The notes: generated from the letters alone by a model not told the origin. Positions 7,332 to 15,667 are shown, counted from the first letter of the stretch. The stretch is 64,000 nt of DNA from JBCBEX01 sp038528235 (GCA_038528235.1 JBCBEX010000009.1:21166-85165), one strand, 5' to 3'. Program-made: numbers and translations.

Positions 7332-8216
7332 ATGCCCAACCTCGTCGTCCCCTTCACCAAGATGAACGGCGCGGGCAACGACTTCGTCGTGCTCGACAAC
7401 CGCTTTCTGTTCTTCTCGGACGACGAGTTGGTGGCACTCGCGCAGCGGTACTGCCCCCGGCGCACAGGCGTCGGGGCGGACGGCCTGCTCGCGCTCAACG
7501 CGCCGGACGAGGAGGGGGCCGACTACCACATGCGCTACGTCAACGCCGACGGCTCGTGGGCGCGGATGTGCGGCAACGGTGCGCGCTGCCTCGCTCGCTT
7601 CGCCCGGAGCGCAGGGATCGGCGAGGGCGAAGGCACCGCTACGCTTACCTTCGACTCCGACGCGGGGCGCTACACCGCCGCGGTCCCCGAGCGCGTCGAT
7701 GCGGCCGTGCGCCTTCACGTGCCGCCGCCGCGCGACTACGGCCCCCGCACCCTCGCCGACAGCACCGAGGTCGTCTACGTCTGGACCGGCACCGACCACG
7801 CGGTCATCTTCGTAGACGACGTCGACGCGGTGGACGTTGCCGCACGCGGAGCCGCAATCCGGCGCGATCCCGCGTTTGCGTCGACCGGAGCCAACGCGAA
7901 CTTCGTGGAGGTCAACCCGAAGACCGCGCGGGCGAAAGTGGGCAACGTGCGTGCGCGGACGTTTGAGAAGGGCGTCGAGGGCGAGACGCTCGCCTGCGGC
8001 ACGGGCGCCCTTGCAGCGGCAGTCGCCTCGCACCTGACCGGGCGCGTCCAGGCGACCTCGATCAACGTCGCGATGCCGGGCGGCATGCTCCAGGTCACCT
8101 TCCAGCGAGGTGGCGCCTCGGAGCACAGCGGCATCCAAGACCTCACCCTGAGCGGTCCTGCCGAAACCGTCTACCAGGGCACCCTCGACGTAGACGTGGC
8201 GAGTCTCGGCAAATGA
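7332..8216 (+). CDS. dapF: Diaminopimelate epimerase
   Basis: 294 residues. Converts LL- to meso-diaminopimelate for lysine and peptidoglycan synthesis in the cytoplasm. Starts MPNLVVPFTKMNGAGNDF, the family's usual N-terminus, so the ATG at 7332 is preferred over the earlier in-frame codons in the repeat. Both catalytic cysteines are present: Cys80 in MCGNGARC and Cys222 in LACGTGA. Length is normal. Expression could depend on the copy number of the heptad array that abuts the start. sufE follows 52 bp downstream. Confidence 0.97.
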   Translation: MPNLVVPFTKMNGAGNDFVVLDNRFLFFSDDELVALAQRYCPRRTGVGADGLLALNAPDEEGADYHMRYVNADGSWARMCGNGARCLARFARSAGIGEGEGTATLTFDSDAGRYTAAVPERVDAAVRLHVPPPRDYGPRTLADSTEVVYVWTGTDHAVIFVDDVDAVDVAARGAAIRRDPAFASTGANANFVEVNPKTARAKVGNVRARTFEKGVEGETLACGTGALAAAVASHLTGRVQATSINVAMPGGMLQVTFQRGGASEHSGIQDLTLSGPAETVYQGTLDVDVASLGK

Positions 8217-8230
8217 CGAGCCGGTAGCCT

Positions 8231-8268
8231 TCCCACGCCTCCACACCACCACGTACCCCCACACTCGC
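8231..8268. repeat. Degenerate octad array abutting the sufE start
   Basis: Units tcccacgc, ctccacac, caccacgt, acccccac and a partial actcgc fit NNCCACNC at 8-bp spacing and run directly into the ATG at 8269. Confidence 0.5.
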
Positions 8269-8694
8269 ATGCTTCCCCCCGATCTCGCCACCTTCGTCGA
8301 AGAAAGTGCGTCGCTCGACAAGCTCACGCGCACAATGCTGCTCCTCGACTACGCCGACCGCCTCGGCTCCTACCCCGACGACGCGAAGGACGAGCGCCAC
8401 CGCGTGCGCGGCTGCACGTCGCTCGTCTACCTCCACGCCGACTACGACGCCGACACCGACGCGATGCGCTACCACGGCTTCGCCGATGCCCAGATCGTCA
8501 AGGGCATGGTGGCACTCCTCGTGCGCGGCCTCGACGGCTTGCCGCCGCGCCAGATCGTCGCCCTCGACCCGAGCTTCCTGAAGGACTCCGGCCTCACCGA
8601 AGCGCTCACCGCCACGCGCCAGGGCGGCCTGTTCAACATCCTCCGCCGCATGCAGGCCGAGGCCGAAGCGCACGCGGGAGCGACTGGCGACTAG
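8269..8694 (+). CDS. sufE: SufE-family cysteine desulfuration protein
   Basis: 141 residues. SufE accepts persulfide sulfur from the SufS cysteine desulfurase for Fe-S cluster assembly. The acceptor cysteine is C49 in RGCTSLVYL, followed by the GFADAQIVKGMVALL segment typical of the fold. No sufS or sufBCD lies in this window. The last codons and the stop (8692-8694) lie in a heptad array. Confidence 0.92.
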   Translation: MLPPDLATFVEESASLDKLTRTMLLLDYADRLGSYPDDAKDERHRVRGCTSLVYLHADYDADTDAMRYHGFADAQIVKGMVALLVRGLDGLPPRQIVALDPSFLKDSGLTEALTATRQGGLFNILRRMQAEAEAHAGATGD

Positions 8695-8707
8695 TGACTG
8701 GCGAATG
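8680..8707. repeat. Heptad array overlapping the sufE stop codon
   Basis: Four units: gcgactg, gcgacta, gtgactg, gcgaatg. The TAG stop of sufE is formed by the second and third units. Confidence 0.8.
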
Positions 8708-8914
8708 GGGGAGAGGGACGAGGAGGACGCAACAGAGTGAAGAGCCGAGGCCACTCGACGCGACTACCGAAGCCGGTTTGCTTCTTCCGCCGCACCGCCC
8801 ATATCCCCGGAACCGGGGAGGCGGCCGCTGCACCAACCAGGCACGGCCCTGCGTTTCTTGCCGAGCGTGGTACCTTCCGCGCTGTCCCACCCCTTTGGAC
8901 TTCCCCTTCCGACC

Positions 8915-10009
8915 ATGAAGCGACTTTCTCCCCTTGCCCTGCTCGCAGCGCTGACCCTGTGGGCGGCGTGCGGCACCCCTTCGCTGACCACGGACACCGC
9001 AGACCCGATGGCGAGCCTTCCCGACACGCTCGGCGCATGGCAGGGTGAGCGCCCGACCATCGAGGACCGCGCGGCGCTCGAGACCTACCGCGCCCAGCGC
9101 GCCGCGCTCTTCGCTGAGGGCACCGAAGACGTGTCCGGTGTCGAATTCATCACGCTCGACGTCGAGCGTATGACCGACGTCGATCTGCCTGGCTTCGCCG
9201 CTGAGGGCGATCCGTCTGAGGCCACCTATGGCAGCATGGAGAGCGACCTCGGGCCGGTCGACCTCGACCTTGACATCGAGAAGCAGTCGAGCCGCGCCAT
9301 CTTCGGGCGTGACGACCGCGGCATCCCTGAGTTCGCGGCGCCCTACAGCCGCATCGGCCGACTCATCACCGAGGGCGGCACCTGCACCGCGGCGCTCGTC
9401 GGGCCGCGTCACATCCTCACGGCCGCGCACTGCTACGGCCGCAAGCCCGACGGCGGCCTCACCAACGCCATCTTCGTCCCACTCTACGACCAGGGCGGCA
9501 CGCCGCTCGACACCTACGCGACTGTCGTCTCGACCTACGCCGAGGCCGTCCCGCCGCGCACGGCCAACTCGGAGGACTACGCCGTGAGCATTCTCGACAA
9601 GCCGCTCGGCAACGAACTCGGCTACTTCGGCCTCCGGTCGATCCAGGACGAGTGGATGGTGCCCGTCGCGGGTAAGTCGGCCCCTGAGTTCGCCGCCGTG
9701 GGCTACTCCGGCGACTGGTACGACGGCGAGCGCATGGGTGCCGACTGGGGCACGCAGTTCTACGGCCGCATGGGCGGCGACCGCACCGTAGTTGCGCACG
9801 ACGGCGACACGACGCCCGGCGCGTCCGGCGGTCCCGTGCTTGGCTACTTCCCGAAGGCGGGCTGGCAGATCGTCGGCATCATCGTCGCTGGGCCGACCGA
9901 GCGCTTCCTCCCGATGGAAGAGATCCTCCAGGGCCGCTCGGCCAACTGGCTCGTAGACGTCGAGCGCTTCGCAGGCGTCGTCGCGGAGATGCGCCAGCGC
10001 TACCCGTAA
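8915..10009 (+). CDS. Trypsin-like (S1 family) serine protease, lipoprotein
   Basis: 364 residues. Signal peptide MKRLSPLALLAAL ends in the lipobox WAAC, so it is probably anchored in an envelope membrane. The protease domain covers about residues 135-350: His172 in LTAAHCYG, an Asp candidate in NSEDYAVSIL, and Ser304 in TPGASGGPVLGY. The GASGGP form and the layout resemble the V8/glutamyl endopeptidase branch. The region of about 130 residues before the domain is acidic and may be a propeptide. The start was chosen at the lipoprotein signal. Followed by a hairpin at 10047-10075. Confidence 0.85.
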   Translation: MKRLSPLALLAALTLWAACGTPSLTTDTADPMASLPDTLGAWQGERPTIEDRAALETYRAQRAALFAEGTEDVSGVEFITLDVERMTDVDLPGFAAEGDPSEATYGSMESDLGPVDLDLDIEKQSSRAIFGRDDRGIPEFAAPYSRIGRLITEGGTCTAALVGPRHILTAAHCYGRKPDGGLTNAIFVPLYDQGGTPLDTYATVVSTYAEAVPPRTANSEDYAVSILDKPLGNELGYFGLRSIQDEWMVPVAGKSAPEFAAVGYSGDWYDGERMGADWGTQFYGRMGGDRTVVAHDGDTTPGASGGPVLGYFPKAGWQIVGIIVAGPTERFLPMEEILQGRSANWLVDVERFAGVVAEMRQRYP

Positions 10010-10046
10010 GCATCCTCTCGGCTCTCTACAGCGATAAAAAACAGAG

Positions 10047-10075
10047 GCGGCAGCAGGCTTTGCGCTTGCTGCCGC
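10047..10075. terminator. Hairpin between convergent genes
   Basis: 12-bp stem (10047-10058 with 10064-10075, one G-T pair) around a 5-nt loop between the S1 protease gene and the convergent small ORF. A run of six A precedes it at 10036-10041, so reading on the minus strand it ends near a U-tract. Confidence 0.65.
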
Positions 10076-10100
10076 TTCCGTCGTTCTGGTCTGCGTCGTG

Positions 10101-10391
10101 CTAGGCCGTGGGTAGCGGGCGGACGGGTTCGGCTTCCCAGACGCCGCGACGGATATAGCCCGCCACCGTCGACTTAGGCCACGACTTGTAGCGGACGGGC
10201 GGGGGATAATCCACCACGGCCTCGTCTTCGGTCACCCACTCGAAGTAGACCGCCACCGAGTCTTCGAAGAGCACGCCCAGCACACAGCCCTTTCCACAGA
10301 GGAGATATTTGTAGGAGGTCGCCGCGCTCGGGCGCTCGGTGAGCGTCAAGGAGGCAGGGCAGGCCTTGCAGAAGGTGTCGAAGCAGGACAT
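10101..10391 (-). CDS. Small cysteine-containing protein of unknown function
   Basis: 96 residues, no signal peptide. Contains C3, C8, C11 in MSCFDTFCKAC and a later LCGKGC, so four of its five cysteines fall into two CxxC-like pairs (CKAC is C-x2-C, CGKGC is C-x3-C) that could bind metal. The C-terminal part is Trp- and Pro-rich. No family recognised. It is flanked by a bidirectional hairpin downstream. Codon use is like that of the neighbours. Confidence 0.55.
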   Translation of the reverse strand: MSCFDTFCKACPASLTLTERPSAATSYKYLLCGKGCVLGVLFEDSVAVYFEWVTEDEAVVDYPPPVRYKSWPKSTVAGYIRRGVWEAEPVRPLPTA

Positions 10392-10506
10392 GCGGTCGGA
10401 GCACTTTATCTAGACTGGGTCTAATGTAGTGTGCCGACCAGCCAATTGCACGTCGGCTGTGCAAAGCGCCGGTGAGGATCGCGTGCGGAGCCGAGGGAGC
10501 GCGCGT

Positions 10507-11802
10507 TCAGCGCACGAGCACAACCCTGGTCGTTCGTACCGCACCGTCGGTCCGGAGGCGCACGATGTACACTCCGTCCGGAAGTGCGCGGCCTGACCAG
10601 ACGTGTTCGTGTAGCCCCGCCCGGTGTGGTCCCTGAGCGAGGCTGGCGACATGGCGTCCGAGCGCGTCGAATACGTCGAGGGCGGCTATGGTCGGACGGG
10701 CGACTGTGTAGGCGAGCGTGACAGAGCCTGAAGCCGGGGAGGGATAGGCCGCGGTGAAACGCGTACGGCGGTCCGGGGCGCTGCCCTCGTTGCTGGTGTA
10801 GCGCGCCAAGATCTCGTCGACGCTGTTGCAGCCGGTGGCGTTGTCCCGGATGTCGGTCGTACCCAGCAGGCCTTCCCCGCTGAGGATCGGTCCGAGCCCG
10901 CGCGCGCAGTCGTCCAGGAAAGGATTGCCGGTGACGAGGAGGTCGTTCCCGATCGAGGCGACGGCCTGCAGCGCGTCAACCTCGGCGAGCACGGCGTTGG
11001 CTCGGAGGTCGATGTTCTGCACGACCGAGACGAGCCGCTCCAAGCCGTCGAGGCTCGCCAGGGCCGCGTTGCCCGCGATGGTGAGTGTGAAGGCGACGGT
11101 GGCGAGGTCGCCGAGGCCCGCGAGACTGACGAGCGCGTCGTTGTCGCTGATGACGAGCGTACGCCCGACCGCCGCGAGGCCGCGCAGCCCGTCGAGGTTC
11201 GTCAGTGCCGGGTTGCCCGCGATGAGTACGCTTGACCCGGTGCTCGACGGAGCCGCGAAGCCTCCGAGCGTAGCCAGCCGGTCGTTGTCCTCGATGAAGA
11301 GGCCGCCGCCGATGGCCTCGAGGCCGCCTAGGCCATCAAAGTTGGTGAGTCGGTCGTTGTTGCGGATCGAGAGGCTCACGCCGACGCTAGCGAGCGCATC
11401 CAGGCCGCGCAGGCTCAGCAGCGCGCCGTTGTCCTGGATCGTCAGCGACCGGCCGACCCGCTGGAGCGCGCCCAGCCCCTCGATGTCGGCGAGAGCCTCG
11501 TTGCGGACGATCGCGGTGAACCGCCCGACTTCGGTGAGGTCGTCGAGGCCGTCGAGGCTCGTGAGTGCCTCGGTGTCCTTGATCGAGAGCGCCCCGCCGA
11601 TCCGTGCCAGCCCCCGGAGCCCGGCGAGGCTCTGAAGAGGCGTTGTGCCGTCCTCGATGGTGAGCATGCCCTCGACCTCTGCGCAATCGAAGGCATCGAT
11701 CTCCACCTGCGAGGTCAGCGTCACGTCGCCGGCGCAAGCCTGAGCCAGCGCACCTGGCGCCGTCAGGAGCACAGAGAACAGAAGGATGAGACGAGTGGCC
11801 AC
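10507..11802 (-). CDS. Secreted leucine-rich L-domain protein with type IX sorting domain
   Basis: 431 residues from the GTG at 11800-11802, which gives a clean signal peptide (LILLFSVLLTAPGALAQA). Residues about 25-320 are repeats of about 23-25 residues (LxSLxGLxxLxxVGxxLxIxxNxxL), the pattern of receptor L-domain/LRR-like beta-helices. The last 80 residues are a sorting domain (AYTVARPTIAALDVFDALGR, LPDGVYIVRL). Probably cell-surface and ligand- or surface-binding. Upstream in-frame starts exist but would bury the signal peptide. Divergent from the ABC exporter gene, about 136 bp apart. Confidence 0.8.
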   Translation of the reverse strand: MATRLILLFSVLLTAPGALAQACAGDVTLTSQVEIDAFDCAEVEGMLTIEDGTTPLQSLAGLRGLARIGGALSIKDTEALTSLDGLDDLTEVGRFTAIVRNEALADIEGLGALQRVGRSLTIQDNGALLSLRGLDALASVGVSLSIRNNDRLTNFDGLGGLEAIGGGLFIEDNDRLATLGGFAAPSSTGSSVLIAGNPALTNLDGLRGLAAVGRTLVISDNDALVSLAGLGDLATVAFTLTIAGNAALASLDGLERLVSVVQNIDLRANAVLAEVDALQAVASIGNDLLVTGNPFLDDCARGLGPILSGEGLLGTTDIRDNATGCNSVDEILARYTSNEGSAPDRRTRFTAAYPSPASGSVTLAYTVARPTIAALDVFDALGRHVASLAQGPHRAGLHEHVWSGRALPDGVYIVRLRTDGAVRTTRVVLVR

Positions 11803-11938
11803 GGTTACGGTTGGAAGGCGAGAGGCTGCAAGAACGCACCCCGCCGAGCGTAGGTCAACGGCTGAGGCGCATCCATATGGCGGGGCGCTCGTAGGTTCGG
11901 GCCGCTCGGTTCCTGTTCCACCCGATGACTCCGCCCGC

Positions 11939-12874
11939 GTGACTCCTGCCGCCATCGAGACCCTCGGCCTCGCCAAAACCTACGGCGGCCGCTTCGGCAC
12001 GCGCGTCGAGGCGCTCAAGCCGCTCGACCTCTCTGTGCCCGTGGGGAGCATCTTCGGCTTGCTCGGCCCCAACGGCGCGGGCAAGACCACGCTCGTGAAG
12101 CTGCTCCTCGGCATTGCGCACCCCACAGCGGGGAGCGCTACGCTGATGGGCCGCGCCATTGGCGACGCCGAGGCACGGCGGGCCGTGGGCTTTCTCCCTG
12201 AGAACCATCGCTTCCCGGACTACCTCACCGCGCGGCAAGCCATGGACCTCTACGGCCGCATGTCGGGCGTGAGCGACACTGCCGCCCGCACGGCGCGCTC
12301 CGACGATCTCCTCGCCCGCGTCCGCCTCTCGAAGGCCGCCGACCGCCGGATCAAGACGTTCTCGAAGGGCATGATGCAGCGGCTCGGCATCGCGCAGGCG
12401 CTCCTCCACGAGCCCGCGCTGCTCTTCCTCGACGAGCCCACCGACGGCGTCGATCCGGTTGGACGGCGCGAGATCCGCGACCTCATGCTCGAATTGCGCG
12501 CCGAGGGCATGACCATCTTCCTCAACTCGCACCTGCTCAGCGAGGTCGAGCAGGTCTGCACGCAGGTCGCCATCCTCAAAGACGGCGCGCTCGCCCGCCT
12601 AGGCACCGTGGACGACCTCACCACGCAGGCCCGTCGCTTTCGTCTCCGTGCCACGCCGCTGCCCGACGCCCTTCGCACAGCCCTCGCCGACGTGCTCCAC
12701 CCGAGCGACGAGCCGCCCGCCGCTGGCCTCGCCACGCATGTCCTCCACGTCGATGACCGCGCGCACCTCAACGCACTGCTCGACCGCCTCCGCGCCGCCG
12801 GTGTCGAGATCGAAGCCGTGCAACCGCTCAAGCAATCGCTGGAGGACTATTTCATCGAAGTCGTGACGGAGTGA
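11939..12874 (+). CDS. ABC-2 type exporter, ATP-binding subunit
   Basis: 311 residues from the GTG at 11939 (VTPAAIETLGLAKTYGG). Walker A GPNGAGKT at 43-50. The signature is FSKGMMQR where LSGGQ is usual, a common variant in ABC-2 exporters. Walker B LLFLDEPTDGVDP, then the H-loop LNSHLLSEVEQ. The last 90 residues are a C-terminal regulatory region typical of NatA/CcmA-like subunits. The partner permease begins 126 bp downstream. Substrate unknown. Confidence 0.9.
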   Translation: MTPAAIETLGLAKTYGGRFGTRVEALKPLDLSVPVGSIFGLLGPNGAGKTTLVKLLLGIAHPTAGSATLMGRAIGDAEARRAVGFLPENHRFPDYLTARQAMDLYGRMSGVSDTAARTARSDDLLARVRLSKAADRRIKTFSKGMMQRLGIAQALLHEPALLFLDEPTDGVDPVGRREIRDLMLELRAEGMTIFLNSHLLSEVEQVCTQVAILKDGALARLGTVDDLTTQARRFRLRATPLPDALRTALADVLHPSDEPPAAGLATHVLHVDDRAHLNALLDRLRAAGVEIEAVQPLKQSLEDYFIEVVTE

Positions 12875-12962
12875 CGACGCGGATGAGTGCTGCTGTGCGG
12901 CGGTGTTGCTGTGCGGCCGTGCTCTCTAGAGCAGCAACCGATTTCGTCCCCCACCCATTGCA

Positions 12963-13000
12963 TCACGGCCTCACGGCCTCACGGCGACACCGCAACACCT
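12963..13000. repeat. Octad array TCACGGCC x3 abutting the permease start
   Basis: Units at 12963-12970, 12971-12978 and 12979-12986 (last base changed), then degenerate acaccgca and acacct up to the ATG at 13001. A 16-bp tandem duplication built from gctgtgcg-type octads lies 70 bp further upstream. Confidence 0.8.
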
Positions 13001-13843
13001 ATGATTGGTCTTCTCCTGCTCACCCTGCGCGAGTTGCGCGCCAAGTGGATCGTCGTCGGGCTCTTCGGCGTGGCGACCGTGCTCTGGGTGCTGTTGGCGT
13101 CACTGCTCAACCTCGACGTGGTGGACGGTACGCTCGCCGGGATGCGGATCGCGGGCGGCACCGTGTCGATGGAGGGGGGCGGCCCCCAGGAGTTGGCGGG
13201 CTTTTCGGCGCTGCAGCAGGTCGTGATCGTCGTCGAAACGGGCGTGGCGGGCGGGGCCTACTGGCTCGGCATCCTGCTCGCCCTCTTCGCCACGGGCGCG
13301 CTCGTGACCAGCCTCATGGAGCGCGGCCAGATCGACCTCACGCTCTCGAAGCCGCTCAGCCGCACGCAGGTGCTCGGCGGGCGCGTGCTCGGCGTCTGGG
13401 GCGCAATGCTCGTGCTCTTCGCCTACCTCTTCGTGATGGTGTGGATCGTGATGGCGTTCAAGAGCGAGATCTGGAACCCGCGCTTCTTGCTCACCATCGG
13501 CATCGTGTTTGGCATGTTCGTGACGATGTACAGCGTGACGACGCTGGTGAGCGTGCTCTCCGGCTCGACGGCGCTCGCGCTGATCGTGACCTACGGCGTG
13601 CTCTTCGCGTCGCTGCCGCTCGGCGCGCATTCCCAGTTGGCTCCGGTACTGTCGCCGGGCTTCCGTGAAGCCTATCTCGCGGCCTACCACGTGCTCCCGA
13701 AGTTTCCCGAGGTGACCGGCATCGTCGGCCGCTTCACGCTGCGCCAGGAGATCCCGACGTGGTACCCCTTCCTCTCGTCCCTCGGTTTCGGTGCGGTGTG
13801 CTACGTCCTCGCCTTCTGGAGATTCGGCAGAAAGGACTTCTGA
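13001..13843 (+). CDS. ABC-2 type exporter, permease subunit
   Basis: 280 residues with about six membrane segments. N-terminus MIGLLLLTLRELRAKW followed by the first helix, and the family-like segment TSLMERGQIDLTLSKPLSRTQ (positions about 104-124). Pairs with the ATPase directly upstream. The start is the ATG at 13001; the upstream reading frame is low-complexity repeat. Its stop codon lies at the edge of a heptad array shared with the convergent DUF4230 gene. Confidence 0.85.
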   Translation: MIGLLLLTLRELRAKWIVVGLFGVATVLWVLLASLLNLDVVDGTLAGMRIAGGTVSMEGGGPQELAGFSALQQVVIVVETGVAGGAYWLGILLALFATGALVTSLMERGQIDLTLSKPLSRTQVLGGRVLGVWGAMLVLFAYLFVMVWIVMAFKSEIWNPRFLLTIGIVFGMFVTMYSVTTLVSVLSGSTALALIVTYGVLFASLPLGAHSQLAPVLSPGFREAYLAAYHVLPKFPEVTGIVGRFTLRQEIPTWYPFLSSLGFGAVCYVLAFWRFGRKDF

Positions 13844-13924
13844 TTTTCGATGTACAATCGGCGATGTACAATGGGGAATCTGGCAAATCACCCATCGTAC
13901 ATCGCCAATCAGAGATCACACATC
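13842..13924. repeat. Inverted heptad arrays filling a convergent intergenic gap
   Basis: Left arm 13842-13876 has units at 7-bp spacing (gattttc, gatgtac, aatcggc, gatgtac, aatgggg). Right arm 13883-13924 is six NNNNATC units. Within it, 13860-13875 and 13891-13906 form a 16-bp inverted repeat with one mismatch and a 15-nt loop. The permease stop (13841-13843) and the DUF4230 stop (13916-13918) both fall within or at the edge of the array. It may also serve as a bidirectional terminator. Confidence 0.85.
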
Positions 13925-14521
13925 CACCTGCCCGAACGTGACGACCACGTCGGCGATCTCGATGCCGGTCTGCTGCATGATGCCTTGGAGGTAGCCCTTC
14001 AGCGACGCCTCACACTCTTGCTGCACGGCGGGGTCCGTTTCGAGCTTGTCTTCGCCGAAGTCCTCCAGCCGCTCTGTGAGGTACTCCAGGATCTCGACGG
14101 CCTCGGCCTCCTCGTTGACGAGCAGCCCGCGTCGCGGGTAGGTCACCTCGGAGCTGTTCACGATGGGCTTCTGCACCCGGATCGGTGGCGCGTCGAAGCG
14201 GAGCACCTGCGCGCTCTCCCTCTGCCCATCGTTGAGGCTGTCAGTCGGAATGAGCGCCATGCTGTAGCCGTCGTTCCGGAAATCGAGGAAGTACTTGTAC
14301 GTCACATTCGCGTCCACGCGGATCTCGGCGTCGGATTTCAGGAACACGAACGCGCGCTCGCTGACCGTCTCAGCGAACGTCACGTCGAGGATTACTTCCG
14401 CGAGGTTGAGTTCGGTGAGCGGTGCCACATCCTCGACGCCGAGCGTGCGGACGAGCCGCTCCTGCTTCTTGCACCCGACGAGGAGCAGCGGGAGCACGAG
14501 GGCGAAGACTACGAGGCGCAT
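13916..14521 (-). CDS. DUF4230 lipoprotein
   Basis: 201 residues. Signal MRLVVFALVLPLLLVGC with lipobox LVGC. The body (LGVEDVAPLTELNLAEVILDV, with positive residues, then DANVTYKYFLDF) matches the DUF4230 pattern, whose function is unknown. A C-terminal helical region (AVEILEYLTERLEDF) resembles the tail of band-7/SPFH-like folds. Start chosen at the lipoprotein signal. Convergent with the ABC permease. Confidence 0.75.
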   Translation of the reverse strand: MRLVVFALVLPLLLVGCKKQERLVRTLGVEDVAPLTELNLAEVILDVTFAETVSERAFVFLKSDAEIRVDANVTYKYFLDFRNDGYSMALIPTDSLNDGQRESAQVLRFDAPPIRVQKPIVNSSEVTYPRRGLLVNEEAEAVEILEYLTERLEDFGEDKLETDPAVQQECEASLKGYLQGIMQQTGIEIADVVVTFGQVDV

Positions 14522-14556
14522 GGGAGCGGGCGGTGGGCGAACGGGGGAGCACCCCG

Positions 14557-14605
14557 AAAAAACGGCGCTGCCGGGGGCCCGCACAAGCGGTTTCCAGCAG
14601 CGCCG
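14557..14605 (-). terminator. Rho-independent terminator of the VOC gene
   Basis: 9-bp GC stem (14563-14571 with 14597-14605) with a 25-nt loop. On the minus strand it is followed immediately by six T (14557-14562). It lies 32 bp after the VOC stop. Confidence 0.75.
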
Positions 14606-14636
14606 TCGATTTCGGCGGTCGATGGCCTTCCGGCGC

Positions 14637-15107
14637 CTACGCCATCGCGGCCAGGGCTTCCTGCATCTGTTCTGGCGTGACCTCGCGGACGTGGGTAGCA
14701 ACCTCCCACACGTGCCCGAACGGGTCGATGAGCTTGCCGTAGCGGTCGCCCCAGAACTGCTCCTCGACCTGCATCAGCGCGCGCGCGCCAAGATCGAGCG
14801 CCTTGGCGAACGTGGCATCCACGTCCTCGACGTAGACGTGCAGGGCGACGGAGGCAACGGTTCGGGCGGGGTCCGGCGCCGACTCGCTGCCGTACTCGGG
14901 GAAGTCGTCGGCGAGGAACACCTGCGCGCCGCCGATCTCGAACGCGGCGTGCATGAGGCGCCCGTCGGGACCGGGCAGGCGCATCAGTTCGGTGGCCCCG
15001 AAGACTTCGGTGTAGAACGCGAGAGCGCGATCGGCTCCCTTCACGACAAGGTGCGGTGCGACGACGCTGACGCCTTCAGGGATGGGCTGGACGGAGGACG
15101 TGGACAT
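14637..15107 (-). CDS. VOC (glyoxalase/PhnB-like) family protein
   Basis: 156 residues with two beta-alpha-beta-beta-beta modules. Opens with VSVVAPHLVVKGADRALAFY and ends with GDRYGKLIDPFGHVWEVATH, the PhnB/glyoxalase-like pattern. The usual metal ligands are not all evident, so no reaction can be named. A perfect inverted repeat lies about 80 bp upstream and a terminator follows. Confidence 0.85.
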   Translation of the reverse strand: MSTSSVQPIPEGVSVVAPHLVVKGADRALAFYTEVFGATELMRLPGPDGRLMHAAFEIGGAQVFLADDFPEYGSESAPDPARTVASVALHVYVEDVDATFAKALDLGARALMQVEEQFWGDRYGKLIDPFGHVWEVATHVREVTPEQMQEALAAMA

Positions 15108-15188
15108 GGGAATACCTCAGGGAATGGTTGGTTGGAGTTGACTCGCCGCCTGATGGGCGACGCCCGCGAGTGCAACATCCGACCTTGT

Positions 15189-15208
15189 GGTGACACCATT
15201 GTGTCACC
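15189..15208. promoter_or_regulatory. Perfect 8-4-8 inverted repeat, possible operator of the VOC gene
   Basis: GGTGACAC, CATT, GTGTCACC at 15189-15208, between OsmC and VOC genes and about 80 bp upstream of the VOC start. Dyads of this size are typical of dimeric repressors. No regulator gene is adjacent. Confidence 0.45.
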
Positions 15209-15232
15209 GTTGAAATGCTGAGGTGGCGATGT

Positions 15233-15667
15233 TTAGGCGCTGGCTAGGTCGACCTCATGCCGCTCGCCGTTGACCTCGCACGAGGCCGTGATCGTGGCCG
15301 TCTTTTCGAGCAGCTTCGAGACGGAGCAGTACTTCTCCAGGCTCAGCTTCACGGCACGCACGACCTTCGCCGCGTCGAGGTCGCCCGTGAGGACGTAGTG
15401 CGCGTGGAGCGCGGTGAACTCCGAGTAGGTGCCCTTCTTCTCGCGGGTGGCGTGCACATCGGCGGCGAAGGAGGCGATCGGCTGGCGGCCCTTTTCGAGG
15501 ATGTCCACGATGTCGATGCCGCTGCAGGCGCCCATCGCCATCACGAGCAACTGCATCGGGCTCGCGGCCTGCGCGCCCTCGCTCGCCCCGTCCATCTCGA
15601 CGACGTGGCCGGCCTCGTTGGTGCCGCGGAAATGAAAGCCCGCGACGCGCTCGATGTGGTAGGTCAT
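15233..15667 (-). CDS. OsmC/Ohr-family redox protein
   Basis: 144 residues. The two reactive cysteines of the family are C48 (GACSG) and C114 (EKYCSV), with the R-E/K region expected between them. OsmC proteins reduce organic peroxides with thiol partners; the YhfA-like sub-group fits the length. Cytoplasmic. Follows zwf on the same strand with 34 bp between, so possibly cotranscribed. Confidence 0.9.
   Translation of the reverse strand: MTYHIERVAGFHFRGTNEAGHVVEMDGASEGAQAASPMQLLVMAMGACSGIDIVDILEKGRQPIASFAADVHATREKKGTYSEFTALHAHYVLTGDLDAAKVVRAVKLSLEKYCSVSKLLEKTATITASCEVNGERHEVDLASA

Noticed and set aside
6979..7498. Minus-strand frames with a repeating GTWDVGR peptide
   Set aside because: These arise from translating the GTCCCAC heptad array; they overlap dapF on the other strand and have no family similarity.
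6537..8333. 598-codon open frame on the minus strand across phoH and dapF
   Set aside because: Overlaps two clear genes; its protein is an antisense shadow of dapF and a frame-shifted shadow of phoH in high-GC DNA.
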